A stretch of DNA of 64,000 bases from an uncultured Burkholderiaceae bacterium (GCA_937871985.1 CALMPB010000274.1:66520-130519); one strand, 5' to 3'; shown: positions 29,873 to 40,309, counted from the first letter of the stretch. The notes: generated by a model not told the origin, from the letters alone. Numbers and translations: made by a program.

Positions 29873-30313
29873 TCAGTTGGGTTCCGCGAGATTATGGGCG
29901 TGCAAAGCGTGCCCTTCGGCCTTGTAATGCTTCCAGCGCTGCCGAGCCGCCTGGACTTCCGCGTCGTCGAGCGGGACGATTTCGAGTATGCGTTCGAACT
30001 GTGTGGCGGTGGCGGGGCATTGCTCGTCCAGGTTCAGCAGCCAGGCGGCGTTGTTGCCGGACGCCATCGATGGCTCGGGCGCGGCGCCTGTCAGCAGCAC
30101 CGGTGTTTGCGCCGCCAGCGGGTCGTCGGCATAGGCGTGGGGAATGAATGCCGTGGGGTCGAATTTCCAGAGAAGCTGGTCGAACCGCTCGAGCAGTTTC
30201 GCGTTTTGGCTGTATACCAGCACGGGGTGGCCTGCGAGATAGTGCTTGGCCACGACCTCGCAGGCCGTAAGCAGGCGATCGGGCGCGCCGAACGCGAAGT
30301 CGATGCGCGCCAT
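29873..30313 (-). CDS. holC: DNA polymerase III chi subunit
   Basis: A 146-residue HolC that links the clamp loader to single-strand binding protein. Matching segments are RIDFAFGAPDRLLTACEVVAKHYLAG, LVYSQNAKLLERFDQLLW, FIPHAYADDPLAAQTPVLLT and the ending ARQRWKHYKAEGH. ATG 30313 gives the canonical MARIDF start; an earlier Met would add an unrelated Pro-rich leader. It lies 58 bp downstream of pepA on the same strand, the order seen in many proteobacteria (pepA-holC-valS), but valS is absent here. Confidence 0.92.
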   Translation of the reverse strand: MARIDFAFGAPDRLLTACEVVAKHYLAGHPVLVYSQNAKLLERFDQLLWKFDPTAFIPHAYADDPLAAQTPVLLTGAAPEPSMASGNNAAWLLNLDEQCPATATQFERILEIVPLDDAEVQAARQRWKHYKAEGHALHAHNLAEPN

Positions 30314-30371
30314 CAGGCCCGCCCGCGGAATCGGCGGCCAACTGGCCGTTGCGGGCGGCAATACAGGCCCG

Positions 30372-31883
30372 TCATGCCTGATTGAGCAGGTATTGCACCA
30401 AGAGCGGCACGGGCCGGCCAGAAGCGCCCTTGTCCTTGCCGCTGCGCCATGCCGTGCCGGCGATATCCAGGTGGGCCCAGCGATATTTGCCGGTGAAGCG
30501 GGACAGGAAGCAGGCGGCGGTCACCGAGCCAGCGGGCTGGCCCCCGATGTTGGCCATGTCGGCGAAGTTGGAGCGCAATTGCTCCTGGTAGGCTTCTTCC
30601 AGGGGCAGGCGCCAGGCGGTGTCGTTGGCGTCCTTGCCGGCTTGCAGCAGGCTCTCGGCCAAGGCGTCGTCGGTCGAGAACAGGCCGGTGTTGACGTGGC
30701 CCAGGGCCACGATGCAGGCGCCGGTAAGGGTGGCGATATCGATGACGGCCGCCGGCTTGAAGCGCTCGGCGTAGGTCAGGGCGTCGCACAGGATGAGGCG
30801 GCCTTCGGCGTCGGTGTTGAGGATTTCGATGGTTTGGCCCGACATGCTGGTGACCACGTCGCCCGGCTTGTTGGCGCGCCCGCTGGGCAGGTTTTCGCAG
30901 GTGGGGATGAGCCCGGTGACCTCTTGGTCGATTTCCAGTTCGGCGACGGCGCGCAGCGTGCCCAGCACGCTGGCGGCGCCGCACATATCGTATTTCATTT
31001 CGTCCATGCCGCTGGCCGGTTTGAGCGAAATACCGCCGGCGTCGAAGGTAATGCCTTTGCCCACCAGCACGATGGGCGCTTTCGCCTTGCCGCCGGCTTT
31101 GGCCGTGGTCTTGGCGGGCGGGGTATAGCGCAGGACGATGAAGGCGGGCGGCTCGTAAGAGCCCCGCGCGACGGACAGAAAGGAACCCATTTTGAGCGCT
31201 TCGATTTGCTTGGCGTTCAGCACTTCGGCCTTCAGGTTCTTGAATTCCTTGGCCAGCTTCTTGGCGGTGTTGCCCAGGTAGGTGGGGGTGCAGACGTTGG
31301 CGGGCAAATCGCCCAGCAGACGGGTAAGGCTCATGCCGTTGGCGATGGCGTTGCCGGCGGCAAGCCCGCGCTGCGCTTCGGCGGCCTGATTGCGGGCCAC
31401 GGACAGGGCGATTTTTTTGAGTTTGGGCTGCGCATCGGCATCGCGCTTGCCGAACGTGGCGTCGTAGCGGTAAACGGCTTGGCCGGCAGCGATGGCGGCA
31501 GCTTGCGCGCGTTGCCGCAGGCTGGAGCCGGCGCATTCGACGGCGGCCAGCGTGGAAACGCCTTCGGCCAGCCGCGCTTGAGCGCAGTAGTTGGCGAAGA
31601 CTTGTTCGGCGCCGGCGTGAATTTTGGCGTTATAAGCTTCTTGTTTGCCCAGGCCGATTAAAATAATGCGCGTGGCCGACACGCCTTGCAGGTTTCTAAG
31701 GACAAGATGCGTATTGGGCTTGGCCTGGAATTCGCTTTTCAGCACGCTTTTCAGGGCGCCGTTGCTGGCCTGGTCGATGATGTCGGCTCCCGGGGTGAGC
31801 ACCGCGTCGGCGAATACGCCGATTGCCAGGGCGGGCGTCTTGATTTGATGCAGCGAAACGGTGGTCTGTGTGCTAAATTCCAT
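30372..31883 (-). CDS. pepA: Leucyl aminopeptidase
   Basis: A 503-residue M17 di-metal aminopeptidase. Visible signatures are VGKGITFDAGGISLKPASGMDEMKYDMCGAA (metal Asp/Lys residues), NTDAEGRLILCDAL, the strictly conserved motif of the family, and a typical C-terminal region FTGKYRWAHLDIAGTAW. The N-terminal macro-like domain covers about residues 1-170. PepA can also act as a DNA-binding repressor in enterics. It is divergent from lptF with a 54-bp gap, and the -10-like TATAAG sits in that gap. Confidence 0.96.
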   Translation of the reverse strand: MEFSTQTTVSLHQIKTPALAIGVFADAVLTPGADIIDQASNGALKSVLKSEFQAKPNTHLVLRNLQGVSATRIILIGLGKQEAYNAKIHAGAEQVFANYCAQARLAEGVSTLAAVECAGSSLRQRAQAAAIAAGQAVYRYDATFGKRDADAQPKLKKIALSVARNQAAEAQRGLAAGNAIANGMSLTRLLGDLPANVCTPTYLGNTAKKLAKEFKNLKAEVLNAKQIEALKMGSFLSVARGSYEPPAFIVLRYTPPAKTTAKAGGKAKAPIVLVGKGITFDAGGISLKPASGMDEMKYDMCGAASVLGTLRAVAELEIDQEVTGLIPTCENLPSGRANKPGDVVTSMSGQTIEILNTDAEGRLILCDALTYAERFKPAAVIDIATLTGACIVALGHVNTGLFSTDDALAESLLQAGKDANDTAWRLPLEEAYQEQLRSNFADMANIGGQPAGSVTAACFLSRFTGKYRWAHLDIAGTAWRSGKDKGASGRPVPLLVQYLLNQA

Positions 31884-31937
31884 GCGAATTCCCGAGAGTG
31901 TCTATAAGATACTGTTGATTATCTCGCATTTTTTCTT

Positions 31938-33044
31938 ATGTCACTATTCAAGCGTTCCGTTGTTTCCGAAATACTCAGCCATGCCGGCGTGGTGTTCTCC
32001 ACCTTGCTGGTGGTATGGCTTAGCGTGCTGCTGGTCCGCCTGCTGGGCGAAGCCGCCAACGGCACGATCGGCGCCGACGTGGTGTTCGGGCTGGCGGCTT
32101 TTTCCAGCATTACCGCGCTGCCCATCATTTTGTCGGTATCGCTGTTCATCGCCGTGCTGACTACCGTGACACGCAATTTCCGCGAGTCCGAAATGGTGGT
32201 CTGGTTCGCCAGCGGCTTGTCCCTCAAAGACTGGGTCTATCCTGTGCTGCGCTGTGCGGTGCCCGTGGCGGTGCTCATCTCGGTGCTGACGCTGTTGGCC
32301 TCCCCGTGGGCATATAGCCAGATCGAAGAATACCGGCAGCGTTTCGAGCAGCGCTCCGATCTGTCCAAAGTCAGCGCCGGGCAGTTCATTGAAACCCAGG
32401 ATGGCGCCCGGGTGTTTTTCGCTGAAGAACCGACCTCTCCCGGCGATGAGCTGGGCAAGGTCATCGCGCGGGTCATCGACCCCGAGTGGCTCAGCGTCGT
32501 CACCGCGAACAGCGCGCATGTGCAGCAAGAGCCCAACGGCGACCGCTTCCTGGTTCTGGACAAAGGCAGGCGCTACGATCTCAAGCCCGGCCACAATGAA
32601 TTCCGGCTGTTCGATTTCGAGCGCTACGGGTTCAGGCTGGAGAGCCGGGGCGCGGCCTCGTCGCCGGAAGCGTTGCGCGCAATCGTCGAGCGCCAGATCA
32701 AGGCCCGGCCCACCACGCAGCTGTTCCACGACAATACCGATACGGCGCGCTCGCAGATCATGTGGCGCATTGCCATGCCGCTGGCGGCCCTCAACCTGGC
32801 CCTGCTGGCGATCCCCCTGGGCGCCGTCAATCCGCGGCTGGGTCGCTCTGGCGATATTCTCATCGCCGGCCTGGTGGGCTTGCTATATATGAATCTGGTC
32901 AATTTGTCGCGCGGCTGGATAGGCAACGGCAAGCTGGATTTCGGCATCGGCGTCTGGCTTGTTCACGCGGCGTTCAGTGCCCTCATGGTGTACATGATGT
33001 GGCGTAAATTGCGTGTCAGGGCGCCCAGAGAGCGAAAGAAATAA
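31938..33044 (+). CDS. lptF: Lipopolysaccharide export permease LptF
   Basis: LptF is half of the inner-membrane LptB2FG transporter that extracts lipopolysaccharide. The 368-residue protein starts MSLFKRSVVSEILSHAGVVF. It has three N-terminal membrane helices, a periplasmic jellyroll domain of about 150 residues (FEQRSDLSKVSAGQFIE to LESRGAAS), and three C-terminal helices (ALNLALLAIPLGAVNPRLGRSGD). pepA-lptF divergence is the classical arrangement, but lptG does not follow: cysB is the next gene. Confidence 0.94.
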   Translation: MSLFKRSVVSEILSHAGVVFSTLLVVWLSVLLVRLLGEAANGTIGADVVFGLAAFSSITALPIILSVSLFIAVLTTVTRNFRESEMVVWFASGLSLKDWVYPVLRCAVPVAVLISVLTLLASPWAYSQIEEYRQRFEQRSDLSKVSAGQFIETQDGARVFFAEEPTSPGDELGKVIARVIDPEWLSVVTANSAHVQQEPNGDRFLVLDKGRRYDLKPGHNEFRLFDFERYGFRLESRGAASSPEALRAIVERQIKARPTTQLFHDNTDTARSQIMWRIAMPLAALNLALLAIPLGAVNPRLGRSGDILIAGLVGLLYMNLVNLSRGWIGNGKLDFGIGVWLVHAAFSALMVYMMWRKLRVRAPRERKK

Positions 33045-33079
33045 TGGTAATTAGCATAGAAGCTTATTCCAAATAAGTA

Positions 33080-33108
33080 TATATAGTTAGTTCTATATAA
33101 CATACAAT
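33080..33108 (+). promoter_or_regulatory. AT-rich cysB promoter region with inverted repeat
   Basis: TATATAG (33080-33086) and CTATATA (33093-33099) form an inverted repeat with a 6-bp spacer, followed by TACAAT at 33103-33108 as a candidate -10. CysB is known to repress its own gene in enterics, so an operator here is plausible. Confidence 0.45.
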
Positions 33109-33133
33109 GGCTTGATACCCTTGAGGCCATTAT

Positions 33134-34102
33134 ATGAATTTGCAACAATTTCGTTTCGTGCGTGAAACAATACGCAGGAACTTCAATCTGACCGAAGCGG
33201 CCCGCACTCTGTTCACCTCGCAGCCGGGCGTCTCGAAGTCGATCATCGAGTTCGAGGACGAGCTGGGCGTCAAGATATTCGAGCGGCACGGCAAACGAAT
33301 CAAGGGCTTGACCAAGCCGGGCGTCGTGGTGGCCCAGGTCATCGACCGCATCATGCGCGAGGTCGACAACCTGAAAAAAGTCAGCGACGAATTTGCGCGC
33401 CGCGACGAGGGCGGGCTGGTCATTGCCTGCACCCATGCGCAGGCGCGTTATATATTGCCCAAGGTGATCCCGGCGTTTCGCGAACGTTTTCCCAAAGTGC
33501 GGGTTTCGCTGGCCGAAGGCAACCCCCCGGCCTTGGCGCAAATGGTATTGCACGAGCAGGCCGACGTCGCCATCGCCACCGAAACGCTGTCGCATACGCC
33601 TGGCCTGGCGGCATTGCCGGTCTATTCGTGGGAACACGTCGTCGTCGTGCGGCCCGACCACCCCTTGGCCGAGCTTTCTTCCGCCCAGGCCAAGAACCTT
33701 ACCCTGGCCCAGGTGGCGCAATATCCCATCGTCACCTACGACCGCCAGTTCTCGGGTCGTTGCGCCATCGACGACGTGTTCAGCGCGGCGAACATCACGC
33801 CCGACATCGTCCTCGAGGCGATCGACGCCGACGTCATCAAAACCTATGTCGACGTGGGCCTTGGCATCGGCATCATTGCGGGCATGGCGTTCGATCCGCG
33901 GCGCGACAAGGGCCTGATAGGCCTGCCGGTAGGGCATTTGTTCGGCACGCATGTGACGCGGGTGGCGATCAAGGCGGGCGTGTTCCTGCGGGACTATGTG
34001 TATGTGCTGCTCGAGATGATGGCCTCCAATCTTACCCGCGACGTGGTTCAGGAAGCGCTGGACAACAGCCCCAAACAGGAAGAGGCGGTGATCGCCCGGT
34101 AA
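33134..34102 (+). CDS. cysB: LysR-family transcriptional regulator CysB
   Basis: A 322-residue LysR regulator of sulfate assimilation genes. The N-terminal helix-turn-helix (MNLQQFRFVRETIRRNFNLTEAARTLFTSQPGVSKSI region) and the effector domain with ACTHAQARYILPKVIPAFRERFP match CysB/Cbl rather than general LysR proteins. The TxxxxQARY segment is the sulfate or N-acetylserine contact region of CysB. It stands alone, 89 bp after lptF. Confidence 0.94.
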   Translation: MNLQQFRFVRETIRRNFNLTEAARTLFTSQPGVSKSIIEFEDELGVKIFERHGKRIKGLTKPGVVVAQVIDRIMREVDNLKKVSDEFARRDEGGLVIACTHAQARYILPKVIPAFRERFPKVRVSLAEGNPPALAQMVLHEQADVAIATETLSHTPGLAALPVYSWEHVVVVRPDHPLAELSSAQAKNLTLAQVAQYPIVTYDRQFSGRCAIDDVFSAANITPDIVLEAIDADVIKTYVDVGLGIGIIAGMAFDPRRDKGLIGLPVGHLFGTHVTRVAIKAGVFLRDYVYVLLEMMASNLTRDVVQEALDNSPKQEEAVIAR

Positions 34103-34305
34103 TAGGGTGGTTCGTGCCGCCAGGGCGGCGTATTTGCAGCGTTTTTCCCGGGGGATTGGGCATTCTGTTGTCATCCCTTGGCGTATCTGTTTGTTGCCCC
34201 GCAGGCTTGCCGGTCTGCGGGGTTTTTCTTGCCTGTCATACTTGCCTGCCATAGGGCAATGACCGTCTACCGAACGTATTGAAACATTTATTTGGAAATT
34301 TCTTA

Positions 34306-34357
34306 AATAAATAAGAATCATTCCTATTGACTTAATTAATGGGAATGATTATCGTTA
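34306..34357 (+). promoter_or_regulatory. Fur-box-like sequences over a candidate promoter
   Basis: Two stretches resemble the Fur 19-mer: 34306-34328 (core AAGAATCATTC) and 34338-34357 (core GAATGATTATCGTTA). Between and over them, TTGACT (34327-34332) and TATCGT (34350-34355) have 17-bp spacing, so the second box would cover the -10. This suggests iron repression of the DUF2325 gene that starts at 34384. Confidence 0.55.
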
Positions 34358-34383
34358 GCGTACGCCAAATAAATGGAGGCCGT

Positions 34384-34764
34384 ATGTCTGAACTAGTCAA
34401 TGCCGTGGTGGTGGGAGCAGACCGCCTGGGCAATATCCCCGATTTGCTCAAGGTACACAATATTACGATCCGGCACCACATCAGCGGCCGTGATCCATCG
34501 CATCAAAAGAAAACCCTGCAATTGCCGTCCGGCACCGATTTGTTGATTCTGCTTACCGACTTTCTGGGCCATAACGTCATGAAGACATTCCGCGCCGCGG
34601 CTCAGAAGTCGGGCGTCAAGGTGCTGGTCAGCAGGCGGTCGGTATGCTGCATGAAGCAGGCCTTGACCCAGGGCGGGTTCTGCGAAGCTTGTCCCCAGGT
34701 TGGGGGTTCCGATTCGAAGCGTGGCGGCGGCAACGCCAAGGCTTTGCGTTTTGCCGCGCCCTGA
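34384..34764 (+). CDS. DUF2325 domain protein
   Basis: A 126-residue protein with the DUF2325 layout: AVVVGADRLGNIPDLL, HHISGRDPSHQKK, DLLILLTDFLGHNVMKTFRAAAQKSG and VLVSRRSVCCMKQAL. Several cysteines cluster at the C-terminus (CC, then FCEAC). The molecular role of the family is unknown. ATG 34384 is behind GGAGGCCGT, an excellent ribosome site; an upstream in-frame ATG lies inside the promoter region. The Fur-like boxes upstream suggest iron-dependent expression. A strong hairpin terminator follows 70 bp after the stop. Confidence 0.85.
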   Translation: MSELVNAVVVGADRLGNIPDLLKVHNITIRHHISGRDPSHQKKTLQLPSGTDLLILLTDFLGHNVMKTFRAAAQKSGVKVLVSRRSVCCMKQALTQGGFCEACPQVGGSDSKRGGGNAKALRFAAP

Positions 34765-34833
34765 GGCGCGGGTTTCGCCATTGCATGAAAAGAGCATTGA
34801 GCCCTCGTACACGAACAAGAGGTATTGCCCTTG

Positions 34834-34872
34834 CCTATAAAAAAAACCGCAGCTTGCGGTTTTTTTTATAGG
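34834..34872. terminator. Perfect bidirectional terminator, 18-bp inverted repeat
   Basis: Arms 34834-34851 and 34855-34872 are perfectly complementary with a 3-nt loop. Each arm carries an eight-base A or T run outside a short GC core (ACCGCA/TGCGGT), so it terminates in both directions between the DUF2325 gene and the converging NlpC/P60 gene. Confidence 0.93.
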
Positions 34873-34953
34873 CGTTTGGGGCAGGACACGGGCGGTAGGG
34901 TGCCAGGGCCGTCGGGCCAGACCAAGGCCTGGGATACAGCCCAAGCCGCCGGG

Positions 34954-35637
34954 TTAGTTGAGGCCCAGGATATTGCCCGAGCTGTCGGCCAGGCGGCGCG
35001 CGCCGTTGTAGCGTTTTTTCCAGTACGCCGCATTCATGTCTTCGACCCTGACCACGGATCCGGTGCGGGGCGCGTGGACGAATTTTTCGTTGCCCAAGTA
35101 AATGCCTACGTGCGAATAGCGATGCCCGCGGGTATTGAAGAACACCAGATCGCCTTTTTTCAGCTCGGTGCGCTTGATGGAGATGCCTTCGTGCGCCATT
35201 TGGGCCGACTGGCGGGGCAGCTTCAGGCCCAGTGATTTTTCGGCGGCGTAGCTGACCAGGCCGCTGCAGTCGAAACCGCCGTATGGCGTAGCGCCGCCGT
35301 ATTTGTATTTTGTACCCAGAAAATCGAGCGCGGCATTGGCCATTGCCTTCGGGCCGGAGTCGATGTTTGAAGAGGAGGGGTACTGGCTGTCGGGGTAGTT
35401 GGTGTAGGTGGAGGAGAACTGCTTGCTGGCCAGATAATAGCCAAGCGGATCGGATTTTGTCTGGGAAAGGTAGCTGTCGCGAACCACCATTCGGATGCCG
35501 GACTCGGCCTGCTCGTTTTGGCTGGTGCTGGCGCATCCGGCCAGTGCCAGTGTGGCGAGTATCATGGCGCCCTTGATGCTACGCCACCAGAATTTCGAGG
35601 AAATCGCAGTAATTAGGGATGGTCGATGTGGCGGCAT
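34954..35637 (-). CDS. NlpC/P60 lipoprotein endopeptidase (MepS/Spr-like)
   Basis: A 227-residue peptidoglycan endopeptidase. The signal peptide ends in a lipobox with Cys35 (TLALAGC), so the mature protein is membrane-anchored. The NlpC/P60 domain is C-terminal: catalytic Cys in GGFDCSGLVSYA, His in RYSHVGIYLG and a polar third residue in KFVHAPRTGS. E. coli MepS (Spr) cleaves D-Ala-mDAP cross-links; the same reaction is inferred. ATG 35637 gives a somewhat long, basic n-region. An inverted repeat lies upstream at 35697-35729. Confidence 0.9.
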   Translation of the reverse strand: MPPHRPSLITAISSKFWWRSIKGAMILATLALAGCASTSQNEQAESGIRMVVRDSYLSQTKSDPLGYYLASKQFSSTYTNYPDSQYPSSSNIDSGPKAMANAALDFLGTKYKYGGATPYGGFDCSGLVSYAAEKSLGLKLPRQSAQMAHEGISIKRTELKKGDLVFFNTRGHRYSHVGIYLGNEKFVHAPRTGSVVRVEDMNAAYWKKRYNGARRLADSSGNILGLN

Positions 35638-36280
35638 GGGCTCTGGTATTTACTGTGGTTCAGGTTAAAAGAATCCGCAGCCCAGCATTAAAAACCATTT
35701 GGATTACGTATAAATGACGTAATCCAAATAATTTCAAGGCTGAGTGGGCGCAAGAAACCACTGGATTCGGTAATAAAAATGCTAGGGAAGTTTAACTAAA
35801 ACTCCCGGATAGGTAAAGTCGCTATTTATTACACGTACTCATGCTGGATGGGAACTTGATTTATTAACCTTTTGTTATAAAAGATAAATTTTTAAATTGC
35901 ATGCATTTGCAAAAAAATAAAAACCTTGAAAACTGAGTGAAATCACTAATATGAAAGCGATTGAAATCGACCTTCGAGACGAAGATTTGTCCATGCGGCA
36001 AAAAGATTAGGCCAAATGGCGGCCATCGATCCACACGGTTTGGCCTTTCGCACTCTATGCGCCCGCCAGCCTGCGCGCCCCTTGCTTCTCGCCGGTGGGG
36101 GCCAGGCGCCCAGTCTTGCGGGCGAATGTGGCATCATTCGCAATGGGGGATCCAATAAGGAAATGGCGCGGCTGCCGCTTCCATATCGGGGCCTTTCGCC
36201 ATGCCGCAGGTTTTCGCCTACCAGGAAAGCCGCGCATCCGGATCCGGACATTCATAATCATAATTTCTAGAGAGCAAGCA
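35638..36280. other. 643-bp non-coding region
   Basis: No gene is supported. 35640-35960 is AT-rich (35850-35950 especially), unlike the surrounding GC-rich DNA. A perfect 13-bp inverted repeat (35697-35709 with 35717-35729, 7-bp spacer) lies 60 bp upstream of the NlpC/P60 start. From 35990 to 36260 the composition returns to GC-rich; open frames there have no family resemblance and are probably chance. Confidence 0.4.
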
Positions 36281-36688
36281 ATGAAAACCAAACCTGTACT
36301 CACCGCCGACGACGTGAAAGCCATTTTGGCCGCCGCGGAACAACACGCACTGAGCCATCAATGGGCGGTTACGATCGCCGTGGCCGACGACGGCGGGCAT
36401 TTGCTGGGGTTGCTGCGCCTGGACGGCGCGGCGCCCGTCTCGGCCTTCATTGCTCCCGCCAAAGCCAAAACCGCGGCATTGGGCCGGCGCGAGTCCCGCG
36501 TCTACGAAGAAATCATCAATCAGGGGCGGCATTCGTTCCTGTCGGTGCCCGGCCTGGAAGGCATGCTGGAAGGGGGCGTTCCCATCGTGCTGGATCAGCA
36601 GGTCGTGGGGGCGGTAGGCGTGTCTGGGGTCAAATCCAGCGAAGACGCTGAAATCGCCCGCGCGGGCATTGCCGCCATGCGCCCATGA
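36281..36688 (+). CDS. GlcG/HbpS family protein
   Basis: A 135-residue member of the GlcG/HbpS (DUF336) family: LTADDVKAILAAAEQHAL, WAVTIAVADDGGHLLGLLRLDGA, then AKTAALGRRES and GGVPIVLDQQVVGAVGVSG. Family members bind heme or cofactors or accompany glycolate and diol metabolism genes; the ligand here is unknown. Its stop overlaps the next gene as ATGA, so the two are co-translated. The ribosome site (AGAGAGCAAGCA) is weak. Confidence 0.85.
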   Translation: MKTKPVLTADDVKAILAAAEQHALSHQWAVTIAVADDGGHLLGLLRLDGAAPVSAFIAPAKAKTAALGRRESRVYEEIINQGRHSFLSVPGLEGMLEGGVPIVLDQQVVGAVGVSGVKSSEDAEIARAGIAAMRP

Positions 36689-38061
36689 GCCGCGCCGAGC
36701 AGACGGCCGCTGCCGCGTCTTCCGGCGACGGTGACGCGGCCGCCGCCGAGGCCGGCCACCAAGGCGGCGGGCGCGGCTTGTTTCGCGACGCCGTCAATCC
36801 CGGGGTGACCCGGCGCGAAGTCTGGTCCTGGGCCATGTACGACTTTGCCAATTCGGGCTACACGACGGTTGTGCTGACCACCGTGTTCAACAGCTATTTC
36901 GTGGGCGTGGTGGCAGCCGGCAAGCCGTGGGGCACCTTGGCCTTCACCGCCGCGCTTTCGCTGTCGTACCTGGCCATCATGCTGACCATGCCCACGCTGG
37001 GCGCGCGCGCCGATGCCACGGCGGGCAAACGCCGCCTGCTGTTCAGCAGCACCATCGCCTGCGTGCTGGCCACCGCGCTGCTGTCGCTGGTGGCGCCGGG
37101 CGATATCTGGCTGGGCCTGGTCATTCTGGCCGTTTCCAACTATTGCTATTGCATCGGCGAATCCGTCGTCGCGGCTTTCCTGCCCGAAATCGCCAGGCCG
37201 CAGGCGCTTGGCCGGGTATCGGGCTGGGGCTGGGGGTTCGGCTATTTTGGCGGCATGCTGGCTTTGGGGCTGTCTCTGCTGCTGGTGGCCAGGATGTCGG
37301 CGGCGGGTTCTCCGGCGTCGGTGTTCGTGCCCGACGTCATGCTGCTTACGGCGGGGCTTTTCGCCGTTGCCGCCATTGCGCCGTTCCTGTTTTTGCGCGA
37401 GCGCAGCGCGCCCACGAACCGCCCGGTGCAAGGCCTGCTGAGGCGGCTGTGGGCTGCCTGGCGCGAAACCGGCGCGGCGTTTCCCGATTTCCGCCTGCTT
37501 TTGCTTTGCGGCGCCTGCTACCAGGCGGGCATTGCCGTGGTCGTCACTCTGGCCGCGGTATATGCCACCCAGGCCATGGGGTTCACCATGACCCAGACCA
37601 TGGAACTGGTCTTTACCGTCAATATCGCCGCGGCGGTCGGCGCGTTGCTGTTCGGCCACGTGCAGGATCGGATCGGGCATAAAAGGGCGCTGGTGATTAC
37701 GCTGTGGGGATGGATCGCCATGGTCGTCATTGCCTACCTGGCCGTCAGCCTGTGGCTGTTCTGGGTGGCGGCGGTTTTGGCCGGCCTTTGCATGGGCACC
37801 AGCCAAAGCGCCGGACGGGCCATGGTGGGGGCGCTGGCGCCGTCAAGACGCCTGGCGGAGTTTTATTCGCTGTGGACGTTTGCCATACAACTGGCCGCCG
37901 TCATCGGCCCGCTGAGCTACGGCCTGGTCACATGGATCACGTTCGGCAATCACCGCCTGGCCTTGCTGGTGACCGGCGTGTTCTTTGTCGCTGGTCTGCT
38001 GGTGTTGTCCCGCCTGAATTTCGCGCGCGGCATGGCGGCGCGCGATGCCGCGCCGCTGTAG
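36685..38061 (+). CDS. MFS transporter, UMF1/Atg22-like
   Basis: A 458-residue major facilitator with about 12 membrane segments. The stretch VTRREVWSWAMYDFANSGYTTVVLTTVFNSYFV is the hallmark of the UMF1 (Atg22-like) family. A 40-residue Ala/Gly-rich hydrophilic N-terminus precedes it. Substrates of bacterial UMF1 proteins are mostly unknown. It is coupled by ATGA to the GlcG-like gene, which may indicate a joint role in handling a small organic ligand. A hairpin terminator lies at 38182-38205. Confidence 0.85.
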   Translation: MSRAEQTAAAASSGDGDAAAAEAGHQGGGRGLFRDAVNPGVTRREVWSWAMYDFANSGYTTVVLTTVFNSYFVGVVAAGKPWGTLAFTAALSLSYLAIMLTMPTLGARADATAGKRRLLFSSTIACVLATALLSLVAPGDIWLGLVILAVSNYCYCIGESVVAAFLPEIARPQALGRVSGWGWGFGYFGGMLALGLSLLLVARMSAAGSPASVFVPDVMLLTAGLFAVAAIAPFLFLRERSAPTNRPVQGLLRRLWAAWRETGAAFPDFRLLLLCGACYQAGIAVVVTLAAVYATQAMGFTMTQTMELVFTVNIAAAVGALLFGHVQDRIGHKRALVITLWGWIAMVVIAYLAVSLWLFWVAAVLAGLCMGTSQSAGRAMVGALAPSRRLAEFYSLWTFAIQLAAVIGPLSYGLVTWITFGNHRLALLVTGVFFVAGLLVLSRLNFARGMAARDAAPL

Positions 38062-38140
38062 CCGAACCCGGCGCCGGCGCTGCGCCATCCGCTATAGGCA
38101 CGCGCTTCACGTAAGCGTACAGTAAGAATGTTGGGTTATT

Positions 38141-38171
38141 AATAGGCATCGATACGCGGCAATAGGCATCG
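38141..38171 (+). repeat. Short direct repeat with 20-bp period upstream of acs
   Basis: AATAGGCATCG occurs at 38141-38151 and 38161-38171. The 20-bp period, near two helical turns, would suit a pair of regulator half-sites, but the function is unknown. Confidence 0.5.
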
Positions 38172-38181
38172 TACGAAGCGG

Positions 38182-38205
38182 ACTCCCGCTTGCAATCGGG
38201 AGTTT
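38182..38205 (+). terminator. Terminator after the UMF1 transporter
   Basis: ACTCCCG (38182-38188) pairs with CGGGAGT (38197-38203) over an 8-nt loop, followed by TTTC TTC. It lies about 107 bp before the acs start. Confidence 0.7.
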
Positions 38206-38311
38206 CTTCGATCCATGTCAAAACCATTCCCGCCCGATCCCATTATGCTAATAAACAGACAAATCACTTATCGTTGACGAATCAGCGAGTCAGACAAAAG
38301 GAGCCGTCGCC

Positions 38312-40291
<1,980 letters not shown>

Positions 40292-40309
40292 GCCGCCCGG
40301 AGCATAGCC

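Noticed and set aside
35946..36324. Several overlapping small open frames on both strands before the GlcG-like gene
   Set aside because: None has a good ribosome site, family motif or consistent codon preference.
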